Source: an uncultured Ignavibacteria bacterium
Lineage (GTDB): Bacteria > Bacteroidota > Ignavibacteria > Ignavibacteriales > Melioribacteraceae
Assembly: GCA_937930275.1 (NCBI GenBank)
Contig: CALGLM010000264.1
Span: 1 to 28,022 of the forward strand
DNA: 28,022 nucleotides
Reading direction: 5' to 3'
The translations under genes were made by a program, and so were the position numbers. Below the pieces are notes generated by a model. The model did not search any database. It was not told the origin of the DNA and saw nothing but the letters and a program-made list of their open reading frames with translations. Of this stretch, positions 8,764 to 16,981 are shown one piece after another (the stretch's first letter is position 1; every line of letters starts with the position of its first letter).

Positions 8764-9519
8764 GTGATTCTGATTAAAAATATTTCGGAAATTGAGCTAA
8801 TTCGTGAAAGTTCAAGAATTGTTGCAGAGACTTTACAACTTGTAAAAAGTTATGTAAAACCGGGAATAACGACTTTTGAGTTGGATCAGATAGCAGAAGA
8901 TTACATAAGAAGTAATAATGGTATCCCTGCTTTTAAGGGATACGGATACGGCACTCCGTTTCCTGCTACAATTTGTGCATCTATAGATGAAGAAGTTGTA
9001 CACGGCATACCGAGTGATAGAGTGTTAAAAGAAGGCGAAATTATTTCAGTTGATATTGGTGTTCTTAAAAATAATTATTATGGTGATGCTGCTTTAACGA
9101 TTGCCGTAGGTGAAATTTCAGAAGAAAAAAGACAATTAATGAAAGTTACGGAAGAGTCTTTGTACAAAGGAATTGAAGCTGCCGTTGCAGGTAATCGAAT
9201 AGGAGATATCTCATATGCCGTACAAAATTATGTTGAAAAATACGGATACGGAGTAGTAAGAGACTTAACCGGACACGGTGTAGGTCGAAAATTACATGAA
9301 GATCCTCAAATTCCAAATTACGGCAGAAAGAAATCAGGACCGGAAATTAAAAACGGTATGACAATAGCAATTGAACCAATGATAAATATGGGAACATATA
9401 AAGTTACTGTTGCAGATGACGAATGGACAATAACGACATTAGATAATTTACCTTCAGCTCATTTTGAGCATACAATAGCAATAATAAACGGAAAACCAGA
9501 AATATTAAGTGTTTGTTAA
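8764..9519 (+). CDS. map: Methionine aminopeptidase type I (GTG start)
   Basis: It removes the initiator methionine from nascent proteins using a dinuclear metal centre. The 251-residue sequence has all the expected residues: His80, the metal ligands Asp97, Asp108, His171, Glu204 and Glu235, and His178 in GHGVGRKLHEDP. There is no N-terminal extension, as is usual for the bacterial type Ia enzyme. The start is a GTG with no clear ribosome-binding site. It follows secY directly; the adk gene found here in many other bacteria is absent. Confidence 0.97.
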   Translation: MILIKNISEIELIRESSRIVAETLQLVKSYVKPGITTFELDQIAEDYIRSNNGIPAFKGYGYGTPFPATICASIDEEVVHGIPSDRVLKEGEIISVDIGVLKNNYYGDAALTIAVGEISEEKRQLMKVTEESLYKGIEAAVAGNRIGDISYAVQNYVEKYGYGVVRDLTGHGVGRKLHEDPQIPNYGRKKSGPEIKNGMTIAIEPMINMGTYKVTVADDEWTITTLDNLPSAHFEHTIAIINGKPEILSVC

Positions 9520-9525
9520 GGATAT

Positions 9526-9744
9526 ATGGCTAAACAAGGACAGATAAAAGTTGACGGAATAGTAACCGAAACATTACCGAATGCCTATTTTAAGGTAAAA
9601 CTTGAAAACGGGCATGAGATTTTGGCACATATATCCGGTAAGATGCGAATGCATTTTATAAAGATATTAGTAGGTGATAAAGTTGCAATTGAGCTTTCTC
9701 CTTACGATTTAAATAAAGGTAGAATAACATACAGATATAAATAG
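9526..9744 (+). CDS. infA: Translation initiation factor IF-1
   Basis: IF-1 binds the A site of the 30S subunit during initiation. The 72-residue product has the family length and the OB-fold pattern [20 protein letters not shown], then [20 protein letters not shown] and [13 protein letters not shown]. It begins 6 bases after map with AAGGA as ribosome-binding site. Confidence 0.98.
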   Translation: MAKQGQIKVDGIVTETLPNAYFKVKLENGHEILAHISGKMRMHFIKILVGDKVAIELSPYDLNKGRITYRYK

Positions 9745-9753
9745 GGACTATCG

Positions 9754-9867
9754 ATGAAAGTACGTGCATCCATCAAAAAAATGTGTGAAAGTTGCAAAAT
9801 AATTAAAAGGAACGGCGTTGTAAGGGTAATTTGCAAGAACCCAAAACATAAACAACGTCAAGGATAA
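9754..9867 (+). CDS. rpmJ: 50S ribosomal protein L36 (zinc-binding form)
   Basis: A 37-residue protein, [20 protein letters not shown] followed by [17 protein letters not shown], which is the full-length L36 pattern. Cys11, Cys14, Cys27 and His32 form the zinc ribbon of the C+ type. The ATG at 9754 is preceded by TAGGGA, and the TAA is at 9865-9867. It lies between infA and rpsM as in most bacteria. Confidence 0.97.
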   Translation: MKVRASIKKMCESCKIIKRNGVVRVICKNPKHKQRQG

Positions 9868-9891
9868 ACAATTAATTAGGAGGTTAACGAT

Positions 9892-10275
9892 TTGGCTCGT
9901 ATAGCTGGAATTGACTTACCAAAGAACAAAAAAGCGTTTATAGGATTAACTTATATTTACGGAATAGGCCAGTACTCGGCACAAAAAATATTAGCACAAG
10001 CTAAAGTAGATCCTAATAAGAAAATAAGTGAACTTACCGAAACAGAAATAGCAGAAATACGTGCTATTATGACCAACGAATATAAAGTTGAAGGTACATT
10101 ACGAAGTGAAGTTCAACAAAATATAAAGCGATTAATGGATATTGGATGCTATCGCGGAATTAGACACAGAAGAGGACTACCCGTAAGAGGACAACGTACC
10201 AGAACAAATTCAAGAACGAGAAAAGGTAAGAGAAGAACTGTAGCAGGCAAAAAGAAACCGGCTGCTAAGAAATAA
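9892..10275 (+). CDS. rpsM: 30S ribosomal protein S13 (TTG start)
   Basis: S13 contacts the P-site tRNA and L5 across the subunit interface; it opens the alpha operon. The 127-residue product begins [20 protein letters not shown], which fixes the start at a TTG codon preceded by a strong AGGAGG. The helix-two-turn-helix domain ([12 protein letters not shown]) and [19 protein letters not shown] are conserved, and the tail is Lys-rich. Confidence 0.98.
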   Translation: MARIAGIDLPKNKKAFIGLTYIYGIGQYSAQKILAQAKVDPNKKISELTETEIAEIRAIMTNEYKVEGTLRSEVQQNIKRLMDIGCYRGIRHRRGLPVRGQRTRTNSRTRKGKRRTVAGKKKPAAKK

Positions 10276-10299
10276 AAATAGTTAAAAAGGAGTTTAAAT

Positions 10300-10686
10300 T
10301 TGGCTAAAGCTGTTAAAAAGACAAAGAAAAAAGTGCATGTTGATGCAACCGGTGTCGCTCATATAAAGGCATCGTTTAATAATGTAATAGTAACAGTTAC
10401 AGATATTTACGGTAATACAATATCGTGGTCATCAGCAGGAAAGAACGGTTTCAAGGGTTCAAGAAAAAACACCCCGTATGCTGCTCAAGTTACTGCCGAA
10501 GCTGCAGGCAAAGAAGCATATGACTTAGGCTTGAGAAGAGTAGATGTTTTTGTTAAAGGACCGGGATCCGGTAGAGAAGCTGCCGTACGCGCATTAAATA
10601 CTGCAGGTTTATCGGTTATGTCTATTAAAGATATTACCCCGATTCCTCATAACGGTTGCAGACCTCCAAAACGTAGAAGAGTATAA
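10300..10686 (+). CDS. rpsK: 30S ribosomal protein S11 (TTG start)
   Basis: S11 forms part of the platform of the small subunit next to the mRNA exit. The 128-residue product has [15 protein letters not shown], the [19 protein letters not shown] stretch, and the C-terminal [15 protein letters not shown]. The start is a TTG preceded by AAAGGAG; the N-terminus [11 protein letters not shown] is the usual basic leader. Confidence 0.97.
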   Translation: MAKAVKKTKKKVHVDATGVAHIKASFNNVIVTVTDIYGNTISWSSAGKNGFKGSRKNTPYAAQVTAEAAGKEAYDLGLRRVDVFVKGPGSGREAAVRALNTAGLSVMSIKDITPIPHNGCRPPKRRRV

Positions 10687-10703
10687 ATAGGAGAATTAAT
10701 TAA

Positions 10704-11330
10704 ATGGCAAGACATACAGGTCCAGTTTGTAAACTTTGCAGAAGAGAAAAACAAAAATTATTTTTAAAAGGCACGAAATGTACTTCTGAAAAATGCCCTT
10801 TAGAAAAGAAGAATTACCCTCCGGGACAACACGGTTTATCCCGCAGAGCAAAGTTTTCGGAATATGGTGTACAGCTTAGAGAAAAACAAAAAGTTAAAAG
10901 AATTTACGGCGTATTAGAAACACAATTTTCAAATTTATTTGAAAAAGCTAATAGAGCTAAAGGACGTACAGGCGAAAACTTAATTAAGTTTTTAGAAAGA
11001 CGTTTAGATAACGTTATTTACAGGTTAGGATTTGCTCCTTCGCGTAATGCCGCACGTCAATTAATATTACACCGTCATTTTACAGTTAACGGTATTATTG
11101 TTAACATTCCTTCTTATATATTGAATGTTGGTGACGAAATTGCCGTTAGAGAAAATAGTAAAAAATTAGAAATAATTCATAGTTCTTTACGTAAAGTAAA
11201 AGATGATACATATAATTGGTTATCCGTTGATAAAGCAAACTTAAAAGGTACATTCTTGCAAATTCCGGATAGAGAAGAAATTCAATTGAATGTAAACGAA
11301 CAATTAATTGTTGAATTATATTCTAAGTAA
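10704..11330 (+). CDS. rpsD: 30S ribosomal protein S4 (zinc-binding form)
   Basis: S4 nucleates 16S rRNA 5'-domain folding and in many bacteria represses the alpha operon. The 208-residue product has Cys9, Cys12, Cys26 and Cys31 in the N-terminal zinc module (C+ type), the YPPGQHG motif, and an S4 RNA-binding domain from about residue 97 ([20 protein letters not shown]). ATG start preceded by TAGGAG. Confidence 0.97.
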   Translation: MARHTGPVCKLCRREKQKLFLKGTKCTSEKCPLEKKNYPPGQHGLSRRAKFSEYGVQLREKQKVKRIYGVLETQFSNLFEKANRAKGRTGENLIKFLERRLDNVIYRLGFAPSRNAARQLILHRHFTVNGIIVNIPSYILNVGDEIAVRENSKKLEIIHSSLRKVKDDTYNWLSVDKANLKGTFLQIPDREEIQLNVNEQLIVELYSK

Positions 11331-11359
11331 AATAAGAAATTTAATAAAGAGGATTATAA

Positions 11360-12355
11360 ATGAGCTACCCGTTTATTAAGATGCCGGAAAAAGTATTATT
11401 GGATGAACAATCGGCTACATCTACGTTTGGAAGATTTAGCGTTCAACCATTAGAAAGAGGATACGGAGTAACTTTAGGGAACTCGTTAAGAAGAGTACTT
11501 ATTTCATCTTTAACAGGTGCTGCTTTTACTGCAATAAGAATAGACGGAGTATTGCATGAGTTTTCAACTATTCCGGGTGTTTTAGAAGATGTAACGGATA
11601 TAATTCTTAACTTAAAGAAAGTTAGATTTAAACTGTTAAATAAAAAAGCAGTTAAGATGGATATAACGGTTGAAGGACCTAAAGAACTTACTGCCGGTGA
11701 TTTAATGAAATTTACAGCTGATTTGGAAATATTAAATCCTGAACAGCATATAGCTACATTAAATGCAGAAGGTAAAATGAATTTGGAATTACGCTTTGGA
11801 ATTGGTAAAGGTTATGTACCAAGTTCTGAACAAGTTATTCCTGACCAAATGATTGGTATTATTCCGATTGATTCAATTTATACACCCATTGTTAATGTAC
11901 GTTATGATATAGAAAACGTTCGTATCGGCGAAAAAAATGATTTTGAAAGATTAGTTTTAGAGATTACAACAGACGGTTCTATTACACCGGAAGAAGCTCT
12001 TTCTAATTCTGCAAAAATATTATTAGATCACGTAAAAATGTTTATTCACTTTGAAAGTGAACCGGAAGTTGCAAAAGTAGAGAATGAAAAAGATTTGGAA
12101 TTTGAAAGAATTAAAAGAATTTTAAGTACAAGCGTTGACGATTTAGAATTAAGCGTTCGTTCTCATAATTGCTTAAAAGCCGCAAATATAAAATCATTGG
12201 CAGATTTAGTAAGAAAAGACGAGACAGAAATGTTAAAATTCCGTAATTTCGGACGTAAATCTTTAGCGGAATTAATTGAAATTGTCGAAACATACAATTT
12301 GGAATTTGGTATGGATGTTGACAAATATTTAAATGATAAAAAAGATAATAATTAA
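11360..12355 (+). CDS. rpoA: DNA-directed RNA polymerase subunit alpha
   Basis: The alpha dimer scaffolds RNA polymerase assembly. The N-terminal domain (about 1-230) shows LERGYGVTLGNSLRRVLISS. After a short acidic linker, the C-terminal domain (about 255-320) shows RSHNCLKAANI, with Arg267 at the position that contacts promoter UP elements in E. coli, followed by FRNFGRKSLAEL. The length (331) is normal. ATG start preceded by AAGAGGA. It lies between rpsD and rplQ as in the standard alpha operon. Confidence 0.98.
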   Translation: MSYPFIKMPEKVLLDEQSATSTFGRFSVQPLERGYGVTLGNSLRRVLISSLTGAAFTAIRIDGVLHEFSTIPGVLEDVTDIILNLKKVRFKLLNKKAVKMDITVEGPKELTAGDLMKFTADLEILNPEQHIATLNAEGKMNLELRFGIGKGYVPSSEQVIPDQMIGIIPIDSIYTPIVNVRYDIENVRIGEKNDFERLVLEITTDGSITPEEALSNSAKILLDHVKMFIHFESEPEVAKVENEKDLEFERIKRILSTSVDDLELSVRSHNCLKAANIKSLADLVRKDETEMLKFRNFGRKSLAELIEIVETYNLEFGMDVDKYLNDKKDNN

Positions 12356-12375
12356 TTGAAATTTAAGGTAGAATA

Positions 12376-12906
12376 ATGAGACACAGAGTTAAAGGTAATA
12401 AATTAGGCAGAACATATAGTCATCGTTTAGCTACATTAAAATCATTAGCTACATCGTTAATATTGCACAAAAAAATAAAAACTACTGTTGCTAAAGCTAA
12501 AGAAGCTAAAGTTTTTATTGAGCCTTTAATTACTAAAGCCAAAGTAGATAATGTTGCAAATAGAAGACATATAGCACGTTTTATAAATGATAATGAAGCC
12601 GTTAAAATATTATTTACCGAAATTAGAGAAAAAGTATTAGAAAGAAACGGCGGTTATTTACGTGTTGTTAAATTAGGCAACAGACGCGGTGATGCTGCGG
12701 ATATGGCAATTTTAGAATTAGTAGATTATAATGTTATCGAAAAAGAAGGTAAAAAATCAACAGAAAAAGTTGCAGCCACAAAACCTGCAGTAGTTGAAGA
12801 TGCCAAAGTTGTTGAAGAAGTAAAAGCAGAAGTTAAAACCGAAGCTGTTACTGAAGAAGTTAAAACTGAAGCTGATGAAAATACTGAAAAAAAGGAAAAC
12901 GAATAA
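12376..12906 (+). CDS. rplQ: 50S ribosomal protein L17 with long Lys/Glu-rich tail
   Basis: L17 lies at the exit-tunnel side of the large subunit. The core (residues 1 to about 121) begins MRHRVKGNKLGRTYSHRLAT and ends GNRRGDAADMAILELV. It continues into a tail of about 55 residues made mostly of Lys, Glu, Val, Ala and Thr, including two VKTEA units. Total 176 residues against about 127 in E. coli. The tail looks disordered and charged. Extended L17 tails are, to my knowledge, common in the Bacteroidetes/Chlorobi group. Last gene of the ribosomal cluster; a strong terminator follows 24 bases downstream. Confidence 0.96.
   Translation: MRHRVKGNKLGRTYSHRLATLKSLATSLILHKKIKTTVAKAKEAKVFIEPLITKAKVDNVANRRHIARFINDNEAVKILFTEIREKVLERNGGYLRVVKLGNRRGDAADMAILELVDYNVIEKEGKKSTEKVAATKPAVVEDAKVVEEVKAEVKTEAVTEEVKTEADENTEKKENE
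12829..12874 (+). repeat. Short tandem repeat coding the L17 tail
   Basis: Two 19-base units at 12829-12847 and 12856-12874 differ at one base (C or T at the twelfth position) and lie 27 bases apart. Both encode EVKTEA in the same frame. This suggests that the L17 tail grew, at least in part, by local duplication. Confidence 0.6.
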
Positions 12907-12930
12907 TTTAGTTTTTAATTATTTATATAA

Positions 12931-12964
12931 AGAGTAATCGAGCCTTCGATTGCTCTTTTTTTTT
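12931..12964 (+). terminator. Intrinsic terminator of the ribosomal protein cluster
   Basis: An 11-pair stem (12931-12941 with 12946-12956, one T-G pair) closes a GCCT loop and runs into nine Ts (12956-12964). It lies 24 bases after the rplQ stop codon. The T-tract ends only three bases before the engB ATG, so the same RNA element is the leader of any transcript that reads through into engB. Confidence 0.88.
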
Positions 12965-12967
12965 GTT

Positions 12968-13558
12968 ATGAAAGATGTAATATTTACAAAATCTGTTTTT
13001 AATTTAAGTGACTTACCGAAAGACGGTTTAAGTGAAGTTGTGCTATGTGGTAGATCGAATGTTGGTAAATCTACTTTTATTAACAGTTTTTTTAATAGAA
13101 AAAATTTAGCAAAAGTTAGCTCCACACCGGGTAAAACAAGATCACTGAATTATTATTTGGTTGATAATAAATTTTATGTTGTTGATTTACCAGGATTTGG
13201 ATATGCAAAAATTTCGCAATCCGAAAAAGAAAAATGGGAAAAATTAATAACCGGATATTTAACTGCAAAAAGAAATATATCGTTTGTTTTCCATTTTATT
13301 GATTCGCGAATTGACCCCACTCCTTTGGACGAAATGCTTTATGAGTTTATTACTGCTAATAATTTAAATTATGTTGCTATTCTTAATAAAGTTGATAAGT
13401 TAAGCCAATCAGAATTAGCTAATGTAAAAAGAAATATTTCTAAAAAATTTAGTAATTTGCAATACGGCACAAATTTATTCTTATACAGCGGAATAAAAGG
13501 TACCGGGAAAAATGAGTTAAAAAAAATAATTACCGGTTATTATTATCATAATAATTGA
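12968..13558 (+). CDS. engB: Ribosome biogenesis GTPase EngB/YsxC (YihA)
   Basis: EngB is an essential GTPase of the TrmE-Era-EngA-EngB-Septin class that acts in late 50S assembly. From the ATG at 12968 the product has 196 residues, with the Walker A motif GRSNVGKS at 28-35, the switch-I TPGKT, DLPGFGYA at 73-80, NKVDK at 140-144 and a final SGIKGTGKNEL. The frame opens further upstream to a TTG at 12950, but that codon lies in the terminator stem and would add a meaningless leader. No Shine-Dalgarno sequence precedes the ATG, only the terminator's T-tract. A position right after the ribosomal cluster suits its role. Confidence 0.95.
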   Translation: MKDVIFTKSVFNLSDLPKDGLSEVVLCGRSNVGKSTFINSFFNRKNLAKVSSTPGKTRSLNYYLVDNKFYVVDLPGFGYAKISQSEKEKWEKLITGYLTAKRNISFVFHFIDSRIDPTPLDEMLYEFITANNLNYVAILNKVDKLSQSELANVKRNISKKFSNLQYGTNLFLYSGIKGTGKNELKKIITGYYYHNN

Positions 13559-13585
13559 ATTATAATTTAATATTGTGTAAATTTG
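13555..13585 (+). promoter_or_regulatory. Possible Bacteroidetes-type promoter before the GAF protein gene
   Basis: TAAATTTG at 13578-13585 matches the TAnnTTTG -7 box known from Bacteroidetes primary-sigma promoters, and TTG at 13555-13557 lies 20 bases upstream, as expected for its -33 box. The following gene starts 25 bases downstream. In such AT-rich DNA the match could be chance, and whether this lineage uses that promoter type is not shown. Confidence 0.3.
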
Positions 13586-13609
13586 CTTTTTAAATAAAAA
13601 AGAATTTTA

Positions 13610-15514
13610 ATGAATTTTGATCCGAAATTAAAAAAACGTTTTTACTCATTTTTAGTTTTTCCGCTATTTTCGTTATTAACTTTAATAACCGATGAGCTTG
13701 TTATTCGGATTATTTCTACAATAATAATTGTTTTATGGGCAGGAATATTTATTTTTGTAAGAGATAGGCATATTGAAGAAGAAGAACAAGATATAATGTC
13801 ACCTGTTCAACCCGAAAATCAGTTTACCCGCCCAACAATAAAAAGAGATAGTGAAACACAAACCGATTTAGATGAGACGGTTAAAATTATCAGTCGAAAT
13901 CAGGAATCTCAAAAAGATGAACCTGTAGTTACCGTTAAACAAGAAACTGTTACTCCATTAGCAACGGTTAACGAAGATAAATATTATAAAAAACCTAAAG
14001 ATTTAAAACAAAAATACGAAAAACTTGCTATCAGTGATTATCCCGATAAATTAGATAATGATAAGCAGTTTTTATTTGTAATGGAAATTGTATTGGAAAT
14101 AATTAAAAATATTTACAATTCAAATTCGGTTATATATTTTTGGTTTAAACAAAAAAGTTCGCAATTTTCGGTAGGTAGGTTTGTTTCTGATACACCTGAT
14201 GCAATTGTAATGGATAAAATATCAAAAGAAGATGATATCTTAAGTAAAATAGTATCAAACCAAGAACCTGAAATTATGACCAACATACCTTCTCGAGCAG
14301 AAAAGGATAATTTAAGGTATTATAAAACCCCTCAAAATATTAAAAGTTTTATTGGTGTACCTTTATTTTATGACAAATGGCTTGCCGGGGTATTAGCAAT
14401 TGACTCGACAGAAGAGTATGCGTTTAGTATTGAGCATGTTTTTTCGCTTGGACGTTTTTCCAGATTGCTTTCAATGTTAATTTGGTTATTTAACGAAAAA
14501 AGCAGTGATACACAAGCCGAAAAAAGATTGAATTCGTTAATAAATGTAATAAACGGGAATTTGAATTTTAAAGATGAAACTGAATTAGCAACTCTTTTAG
14601 AAAACAGTGCTCGTAATCTTGTAGAAAGTGATTTAGTTACTTTCGTTTATTTTAATCCGCATAAAAAGAAATTTATAGCTCAACGTGTATGGAATAACTT
14701 ATCTTATGATTATATTCCGGAAGGAACAGAAATTGAGTTAAACGATACAATAGTAGGTAAAGTAGTTCAAACAAAGTTTCCGCTAAAGGTTGATGATGTT
14801 GAAGAAAAGCCGATTATCAGGTATAGAAAAGATGAAAAAATAGGCTATACAGGTTCGTTTATTGCCGTTCCGTTAGCTTTTGAAGACGAAATATACGGTG
14901 TAATGTGTTTTGAAAATTCAAAGAAGAAGTTTTTTACCGGCGGTGACGTAAATATTCTAAAGAACACATTACGATTTTACGGATTTATTTTATTTGCATA
15001 CTCTACAAAAGCGATATTATCTGATATGCTTACGGTAGATCCTGAAACGAGAATATTAAATAAAATTGAATTTTTTAACCGAGTTGAACAACAAATAGAT
15101 TTGGGAAAAGAACTTAAAATAGAAGGAGCTTTACTTTTAATTCATATAGACGAATTTCAGGAAGAAGAAACTTTATTTGAAGGTAATATACTTAGTAGAA
15201 TAATTAAAGCCGTAGTCGGATTATTAAAAGCGGATATCCCTCAAAATGCAATTTTCGGAAGAATTAATAATCGAGATTTCGGAATTTATTTAATTAACAC
15301 AAATTTAAATAAAGCTTTTTCGTTTGCCGAATCATTACGAAGCAAAATTGCACGTAATCCTTTAAGTATTTTGCAGACTCAAAAATTGGTTACAATATCT
15401 ATTGGTGCAGCAAATGCTGACGTAAGCAAAAGAATTAATGATGTTTTGAAGGATGCCGAATTAGCCCTTAAAAAAGCGATAGAAAAAGGCGGAAATAATA
15501 CAAAAGTAGCTTAA
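13610..15514 (+). CDS. Membrane-anchored double-GAF protein with degenerate GGDEF domain
   Basis: The 634-residue protein has two N-terminal membrane segments (about 12-27 and 31-50) and a polar linker to about 140. Two GAF-like sensor domains follow (about 150-300, with SFIGVPLFYDKWLAGVLAID; and about 305-465, with GSFIAVPLAFEDEIYGVMCF). The C-terminal domain (about 470-634) has the GGDEF fold pattern. It includes LLLIHIDEF, TISIGAA and DAELALKKAIEKGGN, but the catalytic loop reads RINNRDF (551-557) in place of RxGGDEF. The first metal-binding Asp is replaced by His512. It is therefore unlikely to make cyclic di-GMP and more likely binds a nucleotide or a partner protein. The ligand is unknown. 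The deoB start lies 7 bases downstream. Confidence 0.85.
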   Translation: MNFDPKLKKRFYSFLVFPLFSLLTLITDELVIRIISTIIIVLWAGIFIFVRDRHIEEEEQDIMSPVQPENQFTRPTIKRDSETQTDLDETVKIISRNQESQKDEPVVTVKQETVTPLATVNEDKYYKKPKDLKQKYEKLAISDYPDKLDNDKQFLFVMEIVLEIIKNIYNSNSVIYFWFKQKSSQFSVGRFVSDTPDAIVMDKISKEDDILSKIVSNQEPEIMTNIPSRAEKDNLRYYKTPQNIKSFIGVPLFYDKWLAGVLAIDSTEEYAFSIEHVFSLGRFSRLLSMLIWLFNEKSSDTQAEKRLNSLINVINGNLNFKDETELATLLENSARNLVESDLVTFVYFNPHKKKFIAQRVWNNLSYDYIPEGTEIELNDTIVGKVVQTKFPLKVDDVEEKPIIRYRKDEKIGYTGSFIAVPLAFEDEIYGVMCFENSKKKFFTGGDVNILKNTLRFYGFILFAYSTKAILSDMLTVDPETRILNKIEFFNRVEQQIDLGKELKIEGALLLIHIDEFQEEETLFEGNILSRIIKAVVGLLKADIPQNAIFGRINNRDFGIYLINTNLNKAFSFAESLRSKIARNPLSILQTQKLVTISIGAANADVSKRINDVLKDAELALKKAIEKGGNNTKVA

Positions 15515-15521
15515 GGTTGAA

Positions 15522-16685
15522 GTGAATAATATAATTGCAATAGTTTTGGACGGAGTAGGAATAGGAGAATTACCTGATTCCGAAAAATATGGAGACAAGG
15601 GAAGTGATACTTTAGGAAATATGGCTAAAGTATTAAACGGCATTTCTTTACCTAATTTAGAAAAATTTGGATTGGGCAATATTTCAGAAATTTCCGGAAT
15701 AGCAAAAGTGGAAGCACCGTTAGCAAGTTACGGTAAAATGTGTGAAAAATCTGTTGGTAAAGATTCAACTACCGGACATTGGGAGTTGGGTGGAATTATT
15801 ACCGAAAAAGAGTTCCCTTTATATCCTAACGGTTTTCCTACTGAGATTGTAAATAAATTTTTAGAATTTACGGGTTTCTCTGCAATATTGGGAAACAAAC
15901 CGGCCAGCGGTACCGAAATTATTAAAGAACTTGGTGACGAACATGTAAGTTCAGGTAATCCTATTGTATATACCTCGGGTGACTCGGTTTTTCAGATTGC
16001 AGCGCATGAAGAAGTAATACCATTACAAAGATTATATGAAATTTGTGAAATAGCAAGAACCAAAGTAATGATTGGGAAAGATGCGGTGGGTAGAATTATA
16101 GCGCGTCCTTTTATAGGAAAAAGCGGTGAATATAAAAGAACTACTAACCGAAAAGATTTTTCAATTGATCCGACATCCGAAACAATGTTAGACGTGTTGC
16201 AGACTGCAGGTATTAATACTGTTGCAATAGGCAAAATTAATGATTTGTATAACTATCGCGGTATTAATAAGAAAGTAAAAACCACATCTAATCTTCAAGG
16301 TATTGAAAATATTATTAAAGAATCTAAATCAAATTCCGATAGTCTAATATATACTAATTTAGTTGATTTTGACGTATATTACGGTCATAGAAACGATCCT
16401 AAGGGATTTTATACAGCTTTGAAGGAATTTGATGAAAAATTACCTTTAATAGTTGAAACTATAGACGAGAGCGATTTGTTGTTAATAACAGCGGACCACG
16501 GAAATGACCCGACTGATATTAGTACCGACCATACAAGAGAATATGTACCGGTATTACTATATCAAAAAGGTGTTAAAGGTATAAATTTAGGAATTAGAGA
16601 AACCTTTGCCGATTTTGCACAGACAATAATGCATTTTTATAAAATAAATAATGCATTAAAAGGTAAATCGATGTTAATAAATTGA
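15522..16685 (+). CDS. deoB: Phosphopentomutase (GTG start)
   Basis: DeoB interconverts (deoxy)ribose 1-phosphate and 5-phosphate, linking nucleoside phosphorolysis to sugar metabolism. The 387-residue sequence has the alkaline-phosphatase-superfamily residues of the family: VLDGVGIGELPD at the start (Asp10, metal), GKDSTTGHWE with the expected phosphorylated Thr84, a DFDVYYGHRND segment, TADHGNDPT and STDHTREYVPVL. The length is typical. The start is a GTG with a weak ribosome-binding site (AAGG). Two microcompartment vertex genes follow 13 bases later, on the same strand. Its deoxyribose 5-phosphate product is the substrate of deoxyribose-phosphate aldolase, which is not in this window. Confidence 0.96.
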   Translation: MNNIIAIVLDGVGIGELPDSEKYGDKGSDTLGNMAKVLNGISLPNLEKFGLGNISEISGIAKVEAPLASYGKMCEKSVGKDSTTGHWELGGIITEKEFPLYPNGFPTEIVNKFLEFTGFSAILGNKPASGTEIIKELGDEHVSSGNPIVYTSGDSVFQIAAHEEVIPLQRLYEICEIARTKVMIGKDAVGRIIARPFIGKSGEYKRTTNRKDFSIDPTSETMLDVLQTAGINTVAIGKINDLYNYRGINKKVKTTSNLQGIENIIKESKSNSDSLIYTNLVDFDVYYGHRNDPKGFYTALKEFDEKLPLIVETIDESDLLLITADHGNDPTDISTDHTREYVPVLLYQKGVKGINLGIRETFADFAQTIMHFYKINNALKGKSMLIN

Positions 16686-16698
16686 ACAAGAGGTTATT

Positions 16699-16977
16699 TT
16701 GATATTAGGAAAAGTAATAGGCACGGTTTGGTCAACAAGGAAAGATGAAAAACTTGTAGGTTCAAAGTTTTTAATTGTAAAACAATTAGAATTAGATTAT
16801 ACGATAACAAAAAATTTTGTAATAGCAGTTGATTCGGTTGGAGCCGGTGTAGGAGAAGTAGTATTAGTTGCAACGGGAAGTAGTGCAAGGCAAACTACTA
16901 TTACTCAAAATAAGCCTGTTGATGCGGTAATTATGGCGATAGTTGATAAATTAGACATACCTGAAACAAAAAAGTAG
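16699..16977 (+). CDS. Bacterial microcompartment vertex protein, EutN/CcmL family (copy 1, TTG start)
   Basis: EutN/CcmL (BMC-P) proteins form pentamers that cap the vertices of protein-shelled microcompartments. The 92-residue product shows the complete family pattern: LGKVIGTVWSTRKDEKLVG at the start, FVIAVDSVGAGVGEVVLVAT, then GSSARQT, and PVDAVIMAIVDKLD near the end. The start is a TTG five bases after AGAGG. The next gene, a paralog, begins 4 bases after its stop. No BMC-H/BMC-T shell gene or cargo enzyme is in the window, so this is a satellite locus, or else the protein has another use. The exact compartment type cannot be told from this gene. Confidence 0.93.
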   Translation: MILGKVIGTVWSTRKDEKLVGSKFLIVKQLELDYTITKNFVIAVDSVGAGVGEVVLVATGSSARQTTITQNKPVDAVIMAIVDKLDIPETKK

Positions 16978-16981
16978 ATAA

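Noticed and set aside
12950..12967. Upstream TTG start for engB
   Set aside because: The codon lies inside the terminator stem and T-tract, adds only a Phe-rich leader, and EngB proteins normally start near the ATG at 12968.
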